Counted from the first letter of the stretch, positions 8,041 to 17,679 are shown. The stretch: 64,000 bases of DNA from Nocardiopsis potens DSM 45234 (GCF_000341105.1 NZ_ANBB01000022.1:108272-172271); one strand, 5' to 3'. The notes: generated from the letters alone by a model not told the origin. Numbers and translations are program-made.

Positions 8041-9801
8041 ATGCGCCCTCTCGATCCGCGCCTGGTCCGCACGGCGAGCGCCGTGCGGGTCCACCTGGCC
8101 GTGACCGCGGCCTCCGGCCTGGCCGTCACCGGGCTGGTGCTGGCCCAGGCGTGGCTGCTCGCGCACACCATCGCCGGCGCCGCCGGCGGTGCGGGACTCG
8201 ACGAACTGTCCTGGGCGATCGCGGCCGTCGCCGCGGTCGCGGTCGCCCGGGCGGCGCTGTCCTACGGCGCCGAGACGGCCGCCCTGCGCTCCGCGGCGCG
8301 CGCGAAGTCCCAACTCCGCCGCCGCCTCGTCGCCCACGTCACCGGGGTCGGCGCGGAGCCGGGCGGCTCTCCGGGGGCCTCGCCTCCCCCGGACCCGGAA
8401 GCGGTCCGATCGTCAGGGCGGACCGGTTCCGGCGGGGCGGGTACGGCCGGTGAACTGGTCACCCTCGCCACGCGTGGCCTCGATGCTCTGGATGACTACT
8501 TCGCCCGGTATCTTCCTCAGCTCGTCCTGGCCGTGCTCGTCCCGATCGCCGTGCTCGTGGTGGTGGCCGGGGCGGACTGGATCTCCGCCCTGGTCATCGC
8601 CGTCACCGTCCCGCTGATCCCGGTCTTCATGGCGCTGGTGGGGTGGCACACCCAGGCCCGCACCGAGCGCCGGTGGCGGCTGCTCAACCGGCTGGGCGGG
8701 CACTTCCTGGACGTGGTGGAGGGGCTGCCCACGCTGGCGGTGTTCCGCCGGGCCAAGGCGCAGGCCGCGGTCATCCGCCGGATCACCGGCGAGCAGCGCC
8801 GCAGCACCATGGCGACGCTGCGCATCGCCTTCCTCTCCGCGTTCGTGCTGGAGCTGCTGGCCACCCTGGCCGTGGCCCTGGTCGCGGTGGAGATCGGCAT
8901 CCGGCTGATGTACGGCGTGCTCGACTACGAGACCGCGCTGCTGGTGCTGATCCTCGCCCCGGAGGCCTACCTGCCGCTGCGCGAGGTCGGCGCCCGGTTC
9001 CACGCCAGCATGGAGGGGGTCGCCGCGGCGCAGCAGGTCTTCGAGGAGCTGGACCGCCGCCCGGCGGCCGCGCCCCGGCCCGGATCCGAGAGCCCCGCCC
9101 GCCCCCTCCCCGGCGCCGCGCTCGGCGTCCGCTTCGAGCGCGCCGGGCTGACCTACCCCGGGCGCGATGACCCCGCGCTGCACGGGATCGACCTGGAGGT
9201 CCCGGCCGGCCGCCGGGTGCTGATCACCGGCCCCAGCGGCTCCGGGAAGACCTCGCTGCTCTCCCTGCTGCTCCGGTTCAACGAGCCCACCGAGGGGCGG
9301 GTCTGCGCCCTCGCCCCGGACGGCCCGGTGCCGGCCGCCGAGGTCGCGCCGGACGAGTGGCGGCGGCGGATCGCCTGGGTGCCGCAGCACCCCTACCTCT
9401 TCGACGACACCGTCGCCGACAACATCCGGCTGGGCGCGCCCGACGCCGGCGACGAGGCGGTCCGCCGGGCCGCCGAGCTGGCCGAGGCCGACGGGTTCGT
9501 CCGGGAGCTGCCGGACGGCTACCGCACCCGGCTCGGCGAGCGCGGCACCCGGCTCTCCGCCGGCCAGCGGCAGCGGATCGCGCTGGCCCGCGCGTTCCTG
9601 CGGGACGCGCCGGTGGTGCTGCTCGACGAGCCCACCGCCCACCTGGACCCGGAGAGCGCCGCCGCGGTGCGGCGCGCGGTCCGGCGCCTGCTGCGCGACC
9701 GCACCGCCCTGGTCGTCGCGCACGACACCGGCTGGGCGTCGGTGGTCGACGAGGTGGTCGAGGTGCGCGCCGGCCGGATCGCCACGGAGGCCGCCCGATG
9801 A
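8041..9801 (+). CDS. cydD: Thiol exporter ABC subunit CydD
   Basis: Half of the heterodimeric CydDC ABC exporter that moves cysteine/glutathione-type thiols to the outside and is required for assembly of cytochrome bd. 586 residues: six-helix membrane domain (about 1-320), then an ATPase domain with Walker A GPSGSGKTS, signature LSAGQRQRIALARA and Walker [14 protein letters not shown] Gly/Pro-rich insertion after about residue 105 is not typical of the family core. It follows cydB by 30 bases. Confidence 0.93.
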   Translation: MRPLDPRLVRTASAVRVHLAVTAASGLAVTGLVLAQAWLLAHTIAGAAGGAGLDELSWAIAAVAAVAVARAALSYGAETAALRSAARAKSQLRRRLVAHVTGVGAEPGGSPGASPPPDPEAVRSSGRTGSGGAGTAGELVTLATRGLDALDDYFARYLPQLVLAVLVPIAVLVVVAGADWISALVIAVTVPLIPVFMALVGWHTQARTERRWRLLNRLGGHFLDVVEGLPTLAVFRRAKAQAAVIRRITGEQRRSTMATLRIAFLSAFVLELLATLAVALVAVEIGIRLMYGVLDYETALLVLILAPEAYLPLREVGARFHASMEGVAAAQQVFEELDRRPAAAPRPGSESPARPLPGAALGVRFERAGLTYPGRDDPALHGIDLEVPAGRRVLITGPSGSGKTSLLSLLLRFNEPTEGRVCALAPDGPVPAAEVAPDEWRRRIAWVPQHPYLFDDTVADNIRLGAPDAGDEAVRRAAELAEADGFVRELPDGYRTRLGERGTRLSAGQRQRIALARAFLRDAPVVLLDEPTAHLDPESAAAVRRAVRRLLRDRTALVVAHDTGWASVVDEVVEVRAGRIATEAAR

Positions 9802-9832
9802 CCACGACCGGCCCGATCCGAACGGAGGCGCG

Positions 9833-11632
9833 ATGAGCGCGCAGGGCACCGGCCCGGCGACCCTGCCGGACGGCGCGGAGACCGGAACCGGCCCGATCCC
9901 CGCCGGCCGCGGCCGGGACCCGCTGCGGCGGATGATCATGCTGGCCTGGCCGCGCGGTTCGCGGTTCGCGCTGGGGGTGCTGCTGGGCGGCGCGGCCACC
10001 GGATCCGGGGTGGCGCTGCTCGGGGTGTCGGCCTGGCTGCTGGCCATGGCCGCCCAGCACCCGCCGATCACCGCGCTGAGCGTGGCGATCGTGGCGACCA
10101 GGGCGCTGGGCGTCACCCGCGGCCTGACCCGCTACCTGGAGCGGCTGGTCACCCACGACGCGGCGTTCCGCACCCTGGCCGACGTCCGGGTGCGGGTCTA
10201 CGAGCGGCTGGCGCGGACCGAGCCGATCCGCCGGTTCCGCTCCGGCGACCTGGTCTCCCGGCTGGTCAACGACACCGAGGCCACCCAGGACCTGCTGATC
10301 CGCGGCCTCACCCCGCCGCTGGTCGCGGTGGTCACCGGCGGCGCCGCCGTCGCGGTGTGCACCGCGCTGCTGGCCCCCGGCGGCGCCCTGCTCGCCGCCG
10401 GGCTGCTGCTCGCCGGGCTCGCCGTCCCGCTGGCCGCGGCGGCCCTGGGCAAGGGGCCGGGCCGGCGCCAGGCCGAGGCCCGCGGCGCCCTGTCCACCTC
10501 GCTGGTGGACGCCCTGCACGGCGCCCCCGACCTGATCGCCTACGGCGCCATGGACCGGGCGGTGCGCCGGGTGGAGGAGGCCGACGCGGAGCTGACCCGG
10601 GTGGCCCGCCGCGACGCCGGGCTGCTCGGCTTCGGCGCCGGGGCCACCGCGCTGATCACCGGGCTGACCGTGTGGGGCTCGCTGCTCCTGGGGGTCGCCG
10701 CGGTGCAGGGCGGGACGCTGGGCCCGGTGCCGTTCGCGGTGCTGGTGCTGACCACGCTGGCCGCGTTCGAGATCGTGGCGCCGCTGCCCGCGGTGGCGGC
10801 GCGGCTGGGGGCGATGCGCGCCTCCGGCGAGCGGCTGTTCGGGGTGCTGGACACGCCGTCCCTGGTGCGCGAGCCGGAGGAGGAGCGCTCCCTGCCCGAG
10901 GCGCTCCCCGCCGAGCTGCGGATCCGCGGCCTCAGGGTGCGCTACGGGCCGGAGGAGCCGTGGGCGCTGCACGGGATCGACATCGACGTCCGCCCCGGGG
11001 AGAAGGTCGCCGTGCTGGGCCCCAGCGGCGCGGGCAAGAGCACCCTGGCCGAGGTGCTGTTCCGGTTCCGCGACCCGGACGGGGGCACCGTGGAGCTGGG
11101 CGGCGAGGACGTCACCGGCTACCCCCGGGACGAGGTGCGCCGGGTCGTCGGCGGGGTCCCGCAGGACCCGCACGTGTTCACCAGCACGCTGCGGGAGAAC
11201 CTCCGGCTGGCCCGGCCCGAGGCCGAGGACGGGGAGCTGTGGGAGGCGCTGCGCCGGGCCCGGCTGGACGGCGACGCGGAGGCGATGCCGGAGGGCCTGG
11301 ACACCGAGGTCGGCGTGCACGGCGCCCGGCTCAGCGGCGGCATGCGGCAGCGGCTGGCGCTGGCCCGCGCCCTGCTCGCCGCGCCTCAGGTGCTCGTGCT
11401 GGACGAGCCCACCGCCCACCTGGACCCGGACACCCGGGACGCCGTGGTGGCCGACCTGCTGGACGCCGCGGAGGGCTGCTCGACCCTGCTGATCACCCAC
11501 GACCTGGCCGGCCTGGACCGAGTCGACCGGGTCTACGTCCTCTCCGAGGGCCGCGTGCTCCAGCAGGGCTCCCCGGCCGAGCTCGCCGCCCGGGACGGCT
11601 GGTACCGCAGCGCCCTGAACCCGGGGGGCTGA
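9833..11632 (+). CDS. cydC: Thiol exporter ABC subunit CydC
   Basis: Second half of the CydDC exporter, 599 residues. Membrane domain about 35-330, ATPase domain with Walker [10 protein letters not shown], signature [14 protein letters not shown] and [12 protein letters not shown]. The start at ATG 9833 has CGGAGG upstream; an ATG at 9798 overlapping the cydD stop opens only a 12-codon frame. In several mycobacteria and streptomycetes CydD and CydC are fused; here they are separate. The 175 bases after the stop hold no convincing gene. Confidence 0.93.
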   Translation: MSAQGTGPATLPDGAETGTGPIPAGRGRDPLRRMIMLAWPRGSRFALGVLLGGAATGSGVALLGVSAWLLAMAAQHPPITALSVAIVATRALGVTRGLTRYLERLVTHDAAFRTLADVRVRVYERLARTEPIRRFRSGDLVSRLVNDTEATQDLLIRGLTPPLVAVVTGGAAVAVCTALLAPGGALLAAGLLLAGLAVPLAAAALGKGPGRRQAEARGALSTSLVDALHGAPDLIAYGAMDRAVRRVEEADAELTRVARRDAGLLGFGAGATALITGLTVWGSLLLGVAAVQGGTLGPVPFAVLVLTTLAAFEIVAPLPAVAARLGAMRASGERLFGVLDTPSLVREPEEERSLPEALPAELRIRGLRVRYGPEEPWALHGIDIDVRPGEKVAVLGPSGAGKSTLAEVLFRFRDPDGGTVELGGEDVTGYPRDEVRRVVGGVPQDPHVFTSTLRENLRLARPEAEDGELWEALRRARLDGDAEAMPEGLDTEVGVHGARLSGGMRQRLALARALLAAPQVLVLDEPTAHLDPDTRDAVVADLLDAAEGCSTLLITHDLAGLDRVDRVYVLSEGRVLQQGSPAELAARDGWYRSALNPGG

Positions 11633-11807
11633 GCCGGAGGGGCGGCGGACCGCTCTCCGGTCTCTCCGCATCCCCCGCCCCCGGCAGGGCGGGAGCCGCA
11701 CGACCGGGCGGGTCCGGGCACCGGGCGCCCGCCTTCCGGCACCGCCGGTCCGCTCTGTTCCGCGGGGGCGGGATCGCGGCGGGCGGCGCCGGGCCGTGCG
11801 GCCGGGA

Positions 11808-12425
11808 TCAGTCGTGCAGGCCGAACATCTCTTCCAGGCGCATCTTGTAGCGGACCTTGAGCGAGCCGCCGCGCATGTCGCCGTGGACGGTGAAGTGCGG
11901 CGCCGGGGGCGCCGGGGTCTCCGGGACCCGGCTGTCGACCAGGCCGAACCAGGAGGAGTTGACCCGGATCTCGGCGGTCGCGCCGTCCGGCAGCACCAGC
12001 CGGGTCTCCCCCCAGGAGGTGGCCAGGTCGACGTCGACCGGCCCGTCGGGCAGCTCGGCCGAGCGGAAGTCCAGCACGGTGGAGCCCATCGGGTTGGAGA
12101 CCCGGATCCTGCGCGGAACCGTCCAGTGCCCGCGGCGCACCACGCTGCCGACCTTGGCCCGGAGCACCAAGGGCTCCTCCTCGGGACGGGGTGCCGGGGC
12201 GGCACCGCCCCGGGAGGGGGCGCGGGAGGCGGGCTCCGCGGGCAGGTCGGCGGTGAGCGGCGCCAGGTCGTCGTAGGTGCGGGCGGCGAACGTCGCGTCC
12301 AGCCGCTCCTGGAGCTCCTCCAGGGTGATCCGGCCGGCGGCCGCGGCCTCCCGGAGGATGCCCGCGACCCGCTCCCGGTCGGCGTCGGAGGCCCGCATCC
12401 GCCCGTTGGGTTCTCGGTACTCCAC
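11808..12425 (-). CDS. DUF1707 protein with LiaF-like C-terminal domain
   Basis: 205 residues, cytoplasmic. The N-terminal half is the SHOCT-like DUF1707 helical motif (MRASDADRERVAGIL, then ITLEELQERLDATFAARTYDD), and the C-terminal half is a beta-rich region (IRVSNPMGS, LDFRSAEL) like the cell-wall-active-antibiotic-response/LiaF C-terminus. Such proteins are abundant in actinomycetes and of unknown function. Start GTG 12425 has GGGGGAG upstream and directly precedes the conserved region; an ATG at 12461 is the alternative. Confidence 0.8.
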   Translation of the reverse strand: MEYREPNGRMRASDADRERVAGILREAAAAGRITLEELQERLDATFAARTYDDLAPLTADLPAEPASRAPSRGGAAPAPRPEEEPLVLRAKVGSVVRRGHWTVPRRIRVSNPMGSTVLDFRSAELPDGPVDVDLATSWGETRLVLPDGATAEIRVNSSWFGLVDSRVPETPAPPAPHFTVHGDMRGGSLKVRYKMRLEEMFGLHD

Positions 12426-12515
12426 TGCTCCCCCGCCCGTGTGCGCTCTGCTGTGATTCACCCTAGCCGGAACCCCCGGAAAGGCGTATCCCCTCCGCCG
12501 CGCCGCCGGCGCCGG

Positions 12516-12887
12516 TCAGCCGCCGACCGGCGCCGCCCGCTCCTCTCCGGCCCGGGCGTCCAGCAGGCCGCGGGCGCCGGCCACCCGCTCGAACACGACG
12601 GTGCCCAGCGGGGGGACGCTCGCGGCCAGGGCGAGGAGGCCGGTCCACAGGCCCCAGCGGAGGCGGTACCAGGCGGCCGCCGCGACGACCACGTAGACGA
12701 TGAACGCCACGCCGTGCAGCGGCCCGAAGATCTTCACCCCGATCTCGTCGCCCACCACCACGTACTTGAAGAACATCCCGATCAGCAGCCCGACCCAGGT
12801 GGCCGCCTCGATGACGGCGATGATCCGGAAGGCGGTGAGCACCGGCGCGGTGCGCTGCCGCGGTGCGGCGGGGGCGGAGGAGGACAT
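12516..12887 (-). CDS. DUF3817 small membrane protein
   Basis: 123 residues with three or four membrane helices; FRIIAVIEAATWVGLLIGMF, the GPLHGVAFIVYV motif and a following helix pair match DUF3817 (YdzA-like) integral membrane proteins. Function unknown. Start ATG 12887 has AGGAG upstream; a longer frame from 12986 adds only an Arg-rich stretch. Confidence 0.85.
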   Translation of the reverse strand: MSSSAPAAPRQRTAPVLTAFRIIAVIEAATWVGLLIGMFFKYVVVGDEIGVKIFGPLHGVAFIVYVVVAAAAWYRLRWGLWTGLLALAASVPPLGTVVFERVAGARGLLDARAGEERAAPVGG

Positions 12888-13235
12888 GCAGGGCTCCTGG
12901 TCGGTTCGGTCCGGAAGGGCGGCCGGCTCCGGAGGGGTGCGGACCGGCCGGGTCCAGTCTCGCCGACGCCCGCACGCGCCCCGCACCGGCCCCGGCGTGA
13001 TCCGGGTCGCCCCGCGCTCCGCCCCTGTGCTCAGCCCCCGTGCTCCGCTCCGGCCCCGCTCTCCCCGGCCCCGTTCGGACCCGGGGGGGCGGACCCGGGC
13101 CGCCGCACCGAGGGCACCGCGGTCGGCGGGCGGGCGGCACCGGCCGAAACCCGTGTCGCGCGCTCCTCCCCCGCCACCTCTTCGACCAGCGGTATCGACC
13201 GGCCCACCGGCCCCGGTTCTCCGGTTTCGGACCGC

Positions 13236-13264
13236 TTGTTACCACGGTTTAGGACATCTATCCT
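13236..13264 (+). promoter_or_regulatory. Predicted sigma-70-type promoter of the RelE-UvrD helicase gene
   Basis: TTGTTA at 13236-13241 and TATCCT at 13259-13264, separated by 17 bases, in an AT-richer pocket of an otherwise empty 627-base intergenic region (12888-13514). Transcription from about 13270 would leave a leader of about 245 bases before the GTG at 13515. Inferred from hexamers only. Confidence 0.55.
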
Positions 13265-13272
13265 CCGCGCAG

Positions 13273-13457
13273 AACCGCAGGTCGCAAAAGGCCCCGGAAA
13301 GATCTTCGGAGGGGGTTCGAAAACACCCCCGAAAAGACCGCCGTGACCTGCGAAGACGATGCACATCCCCAAGGTTCGGGAAAGCAGCGGAATCGCCCTC
13401 CGCACGGCGTTTGCCGGAATTCCGCCGCGAGCATGTCTCTAACGAAACCGCAGGTCG
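13273..13457 (+). promoter_or_regulatory. Structured leader with duplicated pairing element
   Basis: The 12-mer AACCGCAGGTCG occurs at 13273-13284 and again at 13446-13457. Between them, GACCTGCG at 13345-13352 is complementary to the core of either copy. Inside the first possible stem, GGGGGT (13311-13316) and ACCCCC (13325-13330) form a second hairpin. The leader RNA can therefore form an early or a late hairpin but not both, the geometry of an attenuator or riboregulator. Alternatively these are three half-sites for a DNA-binding protein. Function is inference. Confidence 0.5.
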
Positions 13458-13514
13458 GCCCACGACCGTCCACCCCCCTTCACCTTCTCCTAGGCGACCG
13501 GAGGACAGCAGGAC

Positions 13515-15374
13515 GTGCCCAAGCTCGCGATCTCTCCGACCTTCCTCTCCGACTTCTCCCGCCTCGACCCCGGCGTGCGCGGCGCCGCTCTGACCGTCGT
13601 GCAGGCCTTCATGGACGGCGACGAAACCCGCCTGGAGACCGTCCCGGACCTGGCCGACCACCGGGTCCGGCTGCTGCGCATCGGCCCGGAGTGGGCCGGC
13701 GTGGTCGCTCCCGGCCCGGGCGACGGCCGCTGCCTGGTGGCGATCCGGCGCAGCGACGACGCGCTGGCCCTGGCCCGCGAGGTCTCCGCGGAGCCGGGCG
13801 GCTCCGCCTTCGTCCCGCCGCAGTCCAGCGCCGAGCTGTTCTCCGGCAGCGCGCCGCCGGCCGGCGCGCCCCGGGTCACCGGCCCCGACGAGCTCTCCGC
13901 CCACCTCGGCAAGTCCTTCGACGAATGGCAGATCACCCTCCACCCCAACCAGCACCGCATCGTCGACGCGCGGTTCGCCGGATCGGCGCAGATCACCGGC
14001 GGCCCCGGCACCGGGAAGACCGTTCTCGCACTGCACCGCGCCGCGCACCTGGCCGCCCGGGACGCCGCCGAGCACCCCGGCGACACCCGCCCGTCGGTGC
14101 TGCTCACCACCTACAACCGGCTGCTCGCCCAGACCCTCTCCGGCCACCTGGACCGGCTCGTCCCCGAGCCGGACGTGCGCTCCCGGGTGCAGGTGATCAC
14201 CATCGACAGCCTGGCCCGCAGCGTGGTCTACGAGCACACCGGGCTGATCCCGGACGCGCTCGGCAAGGAGGCGCTCAGCGAGCGCTGGCGGGAGGCGGCC
14301 TCGGCGGAGGGGCTGCCCTACTCCGGCCGCTTCCTGGTCGACGAGTGGGAGCAGGTCGTCCTGGCGCACGACTTCACCAGTGCCGCCGACTACATCCGCT
14401 GCGAGCGCAGCGGGCGCCTGCTGCACCTGGCACCGGAGCACAGGCCGCAGGTGTGGGACGCGATCCAGCGCTACACCGCGGCGATGCGGGTCTCCGGCGA
14501 GTGGTCCTACCCGCAGATCGCCGCGCACGCCGCCGAGCACCTGCGCCGCACCGGGGCGCGGTACCGGCACGTCGTGGTGGACGAGGCGCAGGACCTGCAC
14601 CCGGCGCAGTGGCGGATGCTGCGCGCCGCCGTGCCCGTCGGCCCCGACGACCTGTTCATCGTCGGCGACCCGCACCAGCGCATCTCGGACAACCGGGTGT
14701 CGCTGGCCTCGCTCGGCATCAACGTGCGCGGCCGCGGCCACCGGTTGCGGATCAGCTACCGGGTCAGCCAGGAGATCCTGAGCTGGGCGATGCCCATCCT
14801 GGCCCGGCACTCCGCGGTCGGCCTCGACGACGACGCCGACACCCTGGCCGGGTACCGCTCCCTGCTGCACGGCCCGGAGCCGGTGCTGCGCGGCTGCCGG
14901 GACCGGAACGAGGAGCGGAGCGCGCTCGGCGAGTGGGTGCGGGTCTGGCTGGAGGCCGGGGTGGCGCCGTCCTCGGTCGCCGTCGCGGCGCGCAACCAGT
15001 GGGTGGTCCGGCACGTGACCAAGGAGCTGCAGGCGCGCGGCATCCCGACGGCTCCGCTGGACGCCCCCGGTGACCGCTCCGGCGTCCGGGTGGGCACCAT
15101 GCACAAGCTGAAGGGGCAGGAGTTCCGCTGCGTGGCCCTGGTCGGGATCAGCGACCCGCTGCTGCCGCCCAAGGCCGCCATCGACTCCGCGGAGGGCGAC
15201 CCGGTCGCGCTGGAGCAGGTGCACCAGCACGAGCGGAACCTGCTCTTCGTCGCCTGCACCCGGGCCCGCGACGCGCTGTACGTGTCCTACGTGGGGACGC
15301 CGAGCCGGCTGCTGCCGCAGGCCGAGCACCCGGCCGAGGAGGCGGCCGAACCGGCCGGCTCCCCGGCCCGCTGA
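13515..15374 (+). CDS. UvrD-family helicase with N-terminal RelE/ParE-like domain
   Basis: 619 residues. Residues 1-90 resemble the RelE/ParE toxin fold as found fused to helicases: SPTFLSDFSRLDPGVR helices, then beta strands ending in LVAIRRSDDALALA where a HDEAYxWA-like motif is usual. After a linker, a superfamily 1 helicase: Q-motif region near 145, Walker A GGPGTGKT (162-169), DEAQD (356-360), GDPHQRIS, SYRVSQEI, MHKLKGQEF and LFVACTRARDALYVS. Start GTG 13515 follows AGCAGGA. The substrate is unknown; the architecture suggests a repair or ribosome/RNA-associated role. No antitoxin gene lies beside it, and I cannot tell whether the RelE-like part retains activity. Confidence 0.85.
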   Translation: MPKLAISPTFLSDFSRLDPGVRGAALTVVQAFMDGDETRLETVPDLADHRVRLLRIGPEWAGVVAPGPGDGRCLVAIRRSDDALALAREVSAEPGGSAFVPPQSSAELFSGSAPPAGAPRVTGPDELSAHLGKSFDEWQITLHPNQHRIVDARFAGSAQITGGPGTGKTVLALHRAAHLAARDAAEHPGDTRPSVLLTTYNRLLAQTLSGHLDRLVPEPDVRSRVQVITIDSLARSVVYEHTGLIPDALGKEALSERWREAASAEGLPYSGRFLVDEWEQVVLAHDFTSAADYIRCERSGRLLHLAPEHRPQVWDAIQRYTAAMRVSGEWSYPQIAAHAAEHLRRTGARYRHVVVDEAQDLHPAQWRMLRAAVPVGPDDLFIVGDPHQRISDNRVSLASLGINVRGRGHRLRISYRVSQEILSWAMPILARHSAVGLDDDADTLAGYRSLLHGPEPVLRGCRDRNEERSALGEWVRVWLEAGVAPSSVAVAARNQWVVRHVTKELQARGIPTAPLDAPGDRSGVRVGTMHKLKGQEFRCVALVGISDPLLPPKAAIDSAEGDPVALEQVHQHERNLLFVACTRARDALYVSYVGTPSRLLPQAEHPAEEAAEPAGSPAR

Positions 15375-15564
15375 CCGGCGGCCCGAAGGGCCACCGCCGA
15401 GGACGGCGGCGGGCGGAGGAACCGCGGCCCGGAGGGCTTCCGCCGAGGGCGGGCCCCGGCCCCGGTGCGGAGAGGTTCCGCCCGGGCGCCGGGGCCCGCC
15501 CCGTTCCGTCCTCTCTCCCTACCGGTGCCCCGGGCCGCCGCCGGGACCATCGGGGCGGGCCGGT

Positions 15565-16899
15565 TCAGCCCTCGCTGTCGGCTCTGAGGTCGAGGCCCTC
15601 CACCGCCAGGTGGTCGGCCTCGGCCACCGGGCGGGAGACGTCGACGTTGGGCACCGGGATGTGCGAGGGCAGCAGCGGCGGCGGGAAGTCGGGGGTGAAG
15701 GTGATGGGGATGCCGAGGATGGTGATGGTCAGCGACCGGACGTGCATGACGATGTCGCCGCCGTCGGTGCCGGAGAGGTTCATCGAGGGCAGCGCCAGCG
15801 AGGCCCGGGACTCCCCGTGCCGCCACCACAGCTCGCCGTCGGTCACGTCGCCCTCGGTCATCACGATGCGCAGGTAGCGCTCGGGGCCGCTGCTCGCGGG
15901 GTACTCCACCACGCCGCCGAACCGGGCGCCGCGCATGGTCAGCCACTCCGCGGTGAGGCCGGACTCGGCGTCGGAGGCGGTGAACGGGCCGTCCTCCCCC
16001 TGGACCACCGGTACCTCGGGGGACTCCCCGGCCTCCCGGGCCGCCTGGCAGGCCCGCACCGCGTCGAGGAGCTCCTCCTCTCCGGCGGCGACCGACTCCT
16101 CGCCGGTGCGCAGCTCGCACTCGGCGGGGTCGGCGCCGTCCGCGGGAACGTCGCCGGGCTCCTCCGACTCCTCCCGCTCCTCCCCGGGCTCTTCTCCGCC
16201 CCCTTCCTCCGGGTCCCCGCCGCCCGGCTCCTCCCCCGGTCCGCCGGGCCGCTCCGAGGCGGACGGGGAGGGCGAAGGCGACGGGCTGGGCGAGGCGCCG
16301 GGGTCGGCGGGGGCGCTCTCCTCGCCGTCACCGCCGCCGCCGAACCAGTCGTCCCACGGCCAGCGGAAGTCGGCCGGCGCGGCCGCGGGCAGCACCAGCA
16401 GCAGCGCGATCGGCGCCGCCGCCAGGGCGCGCGGCCGGCCGCCCTCGCCGTCCGCCCCGGCCCCTTCGGCTCCGGTCCCGCGCGGGCGGCGCGCCCGGCG
16501 CCGGCCGCCCCGCGGCCGGGCCGGCTCCCAGGAGAAGACCAGCGCCCCGCCCACGATGCCGAGCAGCATCCCGATCACGAAGCCGCCGAAGTTCGCCGTG
16601 ACGAACGAGGCGATCGAGAGCAGGGTGCCCACCACGCCGTAGAACATCCGCTGCTGCGGCTGCACCCAGACCAGCAGGCCCAGTGCGATCAGCAGCAGGC
16701 TGACCAGGTAGACGGAGATGCCCGCGATGCCCGCGTAGATCACCAGGTTGAGCGGGAGGATCAGGCTCTGCGCCGACGGGGCGACGAGCATCTCCACCGC
16801 GGCGATGATGAGCAGCAGGCCGCCCCAGAAGGGGCGGCTCCGCCGCCAGTCGCGGAAGGCGCGCAGCGGGCCGCGGCGCGCGGTGCTGTCATCGGCCAT
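15565..16899 (-). CDS. DUF6114 family membrane protein
   Basis: 444 residues. N-terminal four-helix membrane region (about 24-125, starting RRSRPFWGGLLLIIAAVEML), a basic stretch, a further hydrophobic segment, a long acidic Pro/Ser/Glu/Gly-rich linker (about 185-245), and an extracellular C-terminal beta-rich domain (about 270-444). The family is defined by the four-helix part; this copy is long because of the extra linker and C-terminal domain. It starts 3 bases after the DUF6230 gene stops, so the two are co-transcribed. Function unknown. Confidence 0.8.
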   Translation of the reverse strand: MADDSTARRGPLRAFRDWRRSRPFWGGLLLIIAAVEMLVAPSAQSLILPLNLVIYAGIAGISVYLVSLLLIALGLLVWVQPQQRMFYGVVGTLLSIASFVTANFGGFVIGMLLGIVGGALVFSWEPARPRGGRRRARRPRGTGAEGAGADGEGGRPRALAAAPIALLLVLPAAAPADFRWPWDDWFGGGGDGEESAPADPGASPSPSPSPSPSASERPGGPGEEPGGGDPEEGGGEEPGEEREESEEPGDVPADGADPAECELRTGEESVAAGEEELLDAVRACQAAREAGESPEVPVVQGEDGPFTASDAESGLTAEWLTMRGARFGGVVEYPASSGPERYLRIVMTEGDVTDGELWWRHGESRASLALPSMNLSGTDGGDIVMHVRSLTITILGIPITFTPDFPPPLLPSHIPVPNVDVSRPVAEADHLAVEGLDLRADSEG

Positions 16900-16902
16900 G
16901 GG

Positions 16903-17532
16903 TCAGAAGCACTCGTGGTCACCGGGCTTGAGCGCCAGGGTGAGCCCGCTGAGCTTGAGCGTGCCGGCGTTCACCGCCCAGGAGGTGATCTCCGGGTCCT
17001 GCACGCTGATGGTGTCGGCCTGCAGCCCGAAGCCGCCGGCCGGGCCGGCGCCGCCCTCGGCCTTGTCCAGGGTGCTGGCGTCGCGGCCGATCTCGATCTG
17101 GGAGAACTCGGCGTTCCCCTGCAGCTGCTCGATGTCCAGGGTGAGGTTGCTGCCCTCCACCGGCCGCTCGCCGCCGGCGTTGATCAGCAGCGTCGCCTCC
17201 CCGATGGGCAGCGGCATCAGCACCGACATGCACATGTCGGTGAGCTCGGCGCTGTCGACCGTGGAGAGCCCGACCGGCCGGGAGCTGTCGTCCACCGAGG
17301 TGGCGACGTCGCCGTACTGGGTGAAGCCCTCGCCCTCCAGGGAGGAGGCGGACATCTTGAAGCTGTCTCCGGAGACCGCGAAGGAGGCGGCCAGCAGTCC
17401 CTGGGTGGTCATCAGTCCGAGGATCGCCGCCGCCCCGAGGCCGGGGAGGACGGCGATGCCGAACTTGCGCCACCGGGTCCCGCCGTCGGGGGCCTCCTCG
17501 GCCGGGGTCTCTTCGATCGGCTGGTCGGGCAT
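16903..17532 (-). CDS. DUF6230 family secreted/anchored protein
   Basis: 209 residues: cytoplasmic N-terminus, one hydrophobic signal-anchor about 25-50 (FGIAVLPGLGAAAILGLMTT), then a beta-rich extracytoplasmic domain with GFTQYGDVATS and a terminal GDHECF. The DUF6230-DUF6114 pair is widespread in spore-forming actinomycetes with no assigned function. ATG 17532 has AGGAG nine bases upstream. First gene of the pair, divergent from the GMC oxidase. Confidence 0.82.
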   Translation of the reverse strand: MPDQPIEETPAEEAPDGGTRWRKFGIAVLPGLGAAAILGLMTTQGLLAASFAVSGDSFKMSASSLEGEGFTQYGDVATSVDDSSRPVGLSTVDSAELTDMCMSVLMPLPIGEATLLINAGGERPVEGSNLTLDIEQLQGNAEFSQIEIGRDASTLDKAEGGAGPAGGFGLQADTISVQDPEITSWAVNAGTLKLSGLTLALKPGDHECF

Positions 17533-17651
17533 GGGGGTTGCTCCTGAGTCTCTCGCCGCTCTGGGACGGCGTGGCAGGGGATCGGGGACCTTGCGCCGGA
17601 CATCGCCTCGCGTGTTACATGGACCACGCCTACTCGGGGGTAGTGAGGAAG

Positions 17652-17679
17652 ATTACAATAGTTAATGTCACGTTTCCAA
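17652..17679 (-). promoter_or_regulatory. Possible promoter of the DUF6230-DUF6114 pair
   Basis: On the minus strand TTGGAA (17674-17679) and TGTAAT (17652-17657) are separated by 16 bases within an AT-rich pocket of the 224-base divergent region 17533-17756. This would give a leader of about 110 bases. The same region must drive the GMC oxidase; a short inverted repeat CTACtcgggGGTAG lies at its left side. Confidence 0.4.

Noticed and set aside
9278..12205. 975-residue minus-strand open frame across cydD/cydC
   Set aside because: High-GC shadow frame; the plus strand carries complete ABC exporter motifs in both genes.
13258..13473. 71-residue minus-strand frame in the helicase leader
   Set aside because: Cys/Arg/Ser-rich, no ribosome binding site, no recognisable family; better explained as leader RNA sequence.
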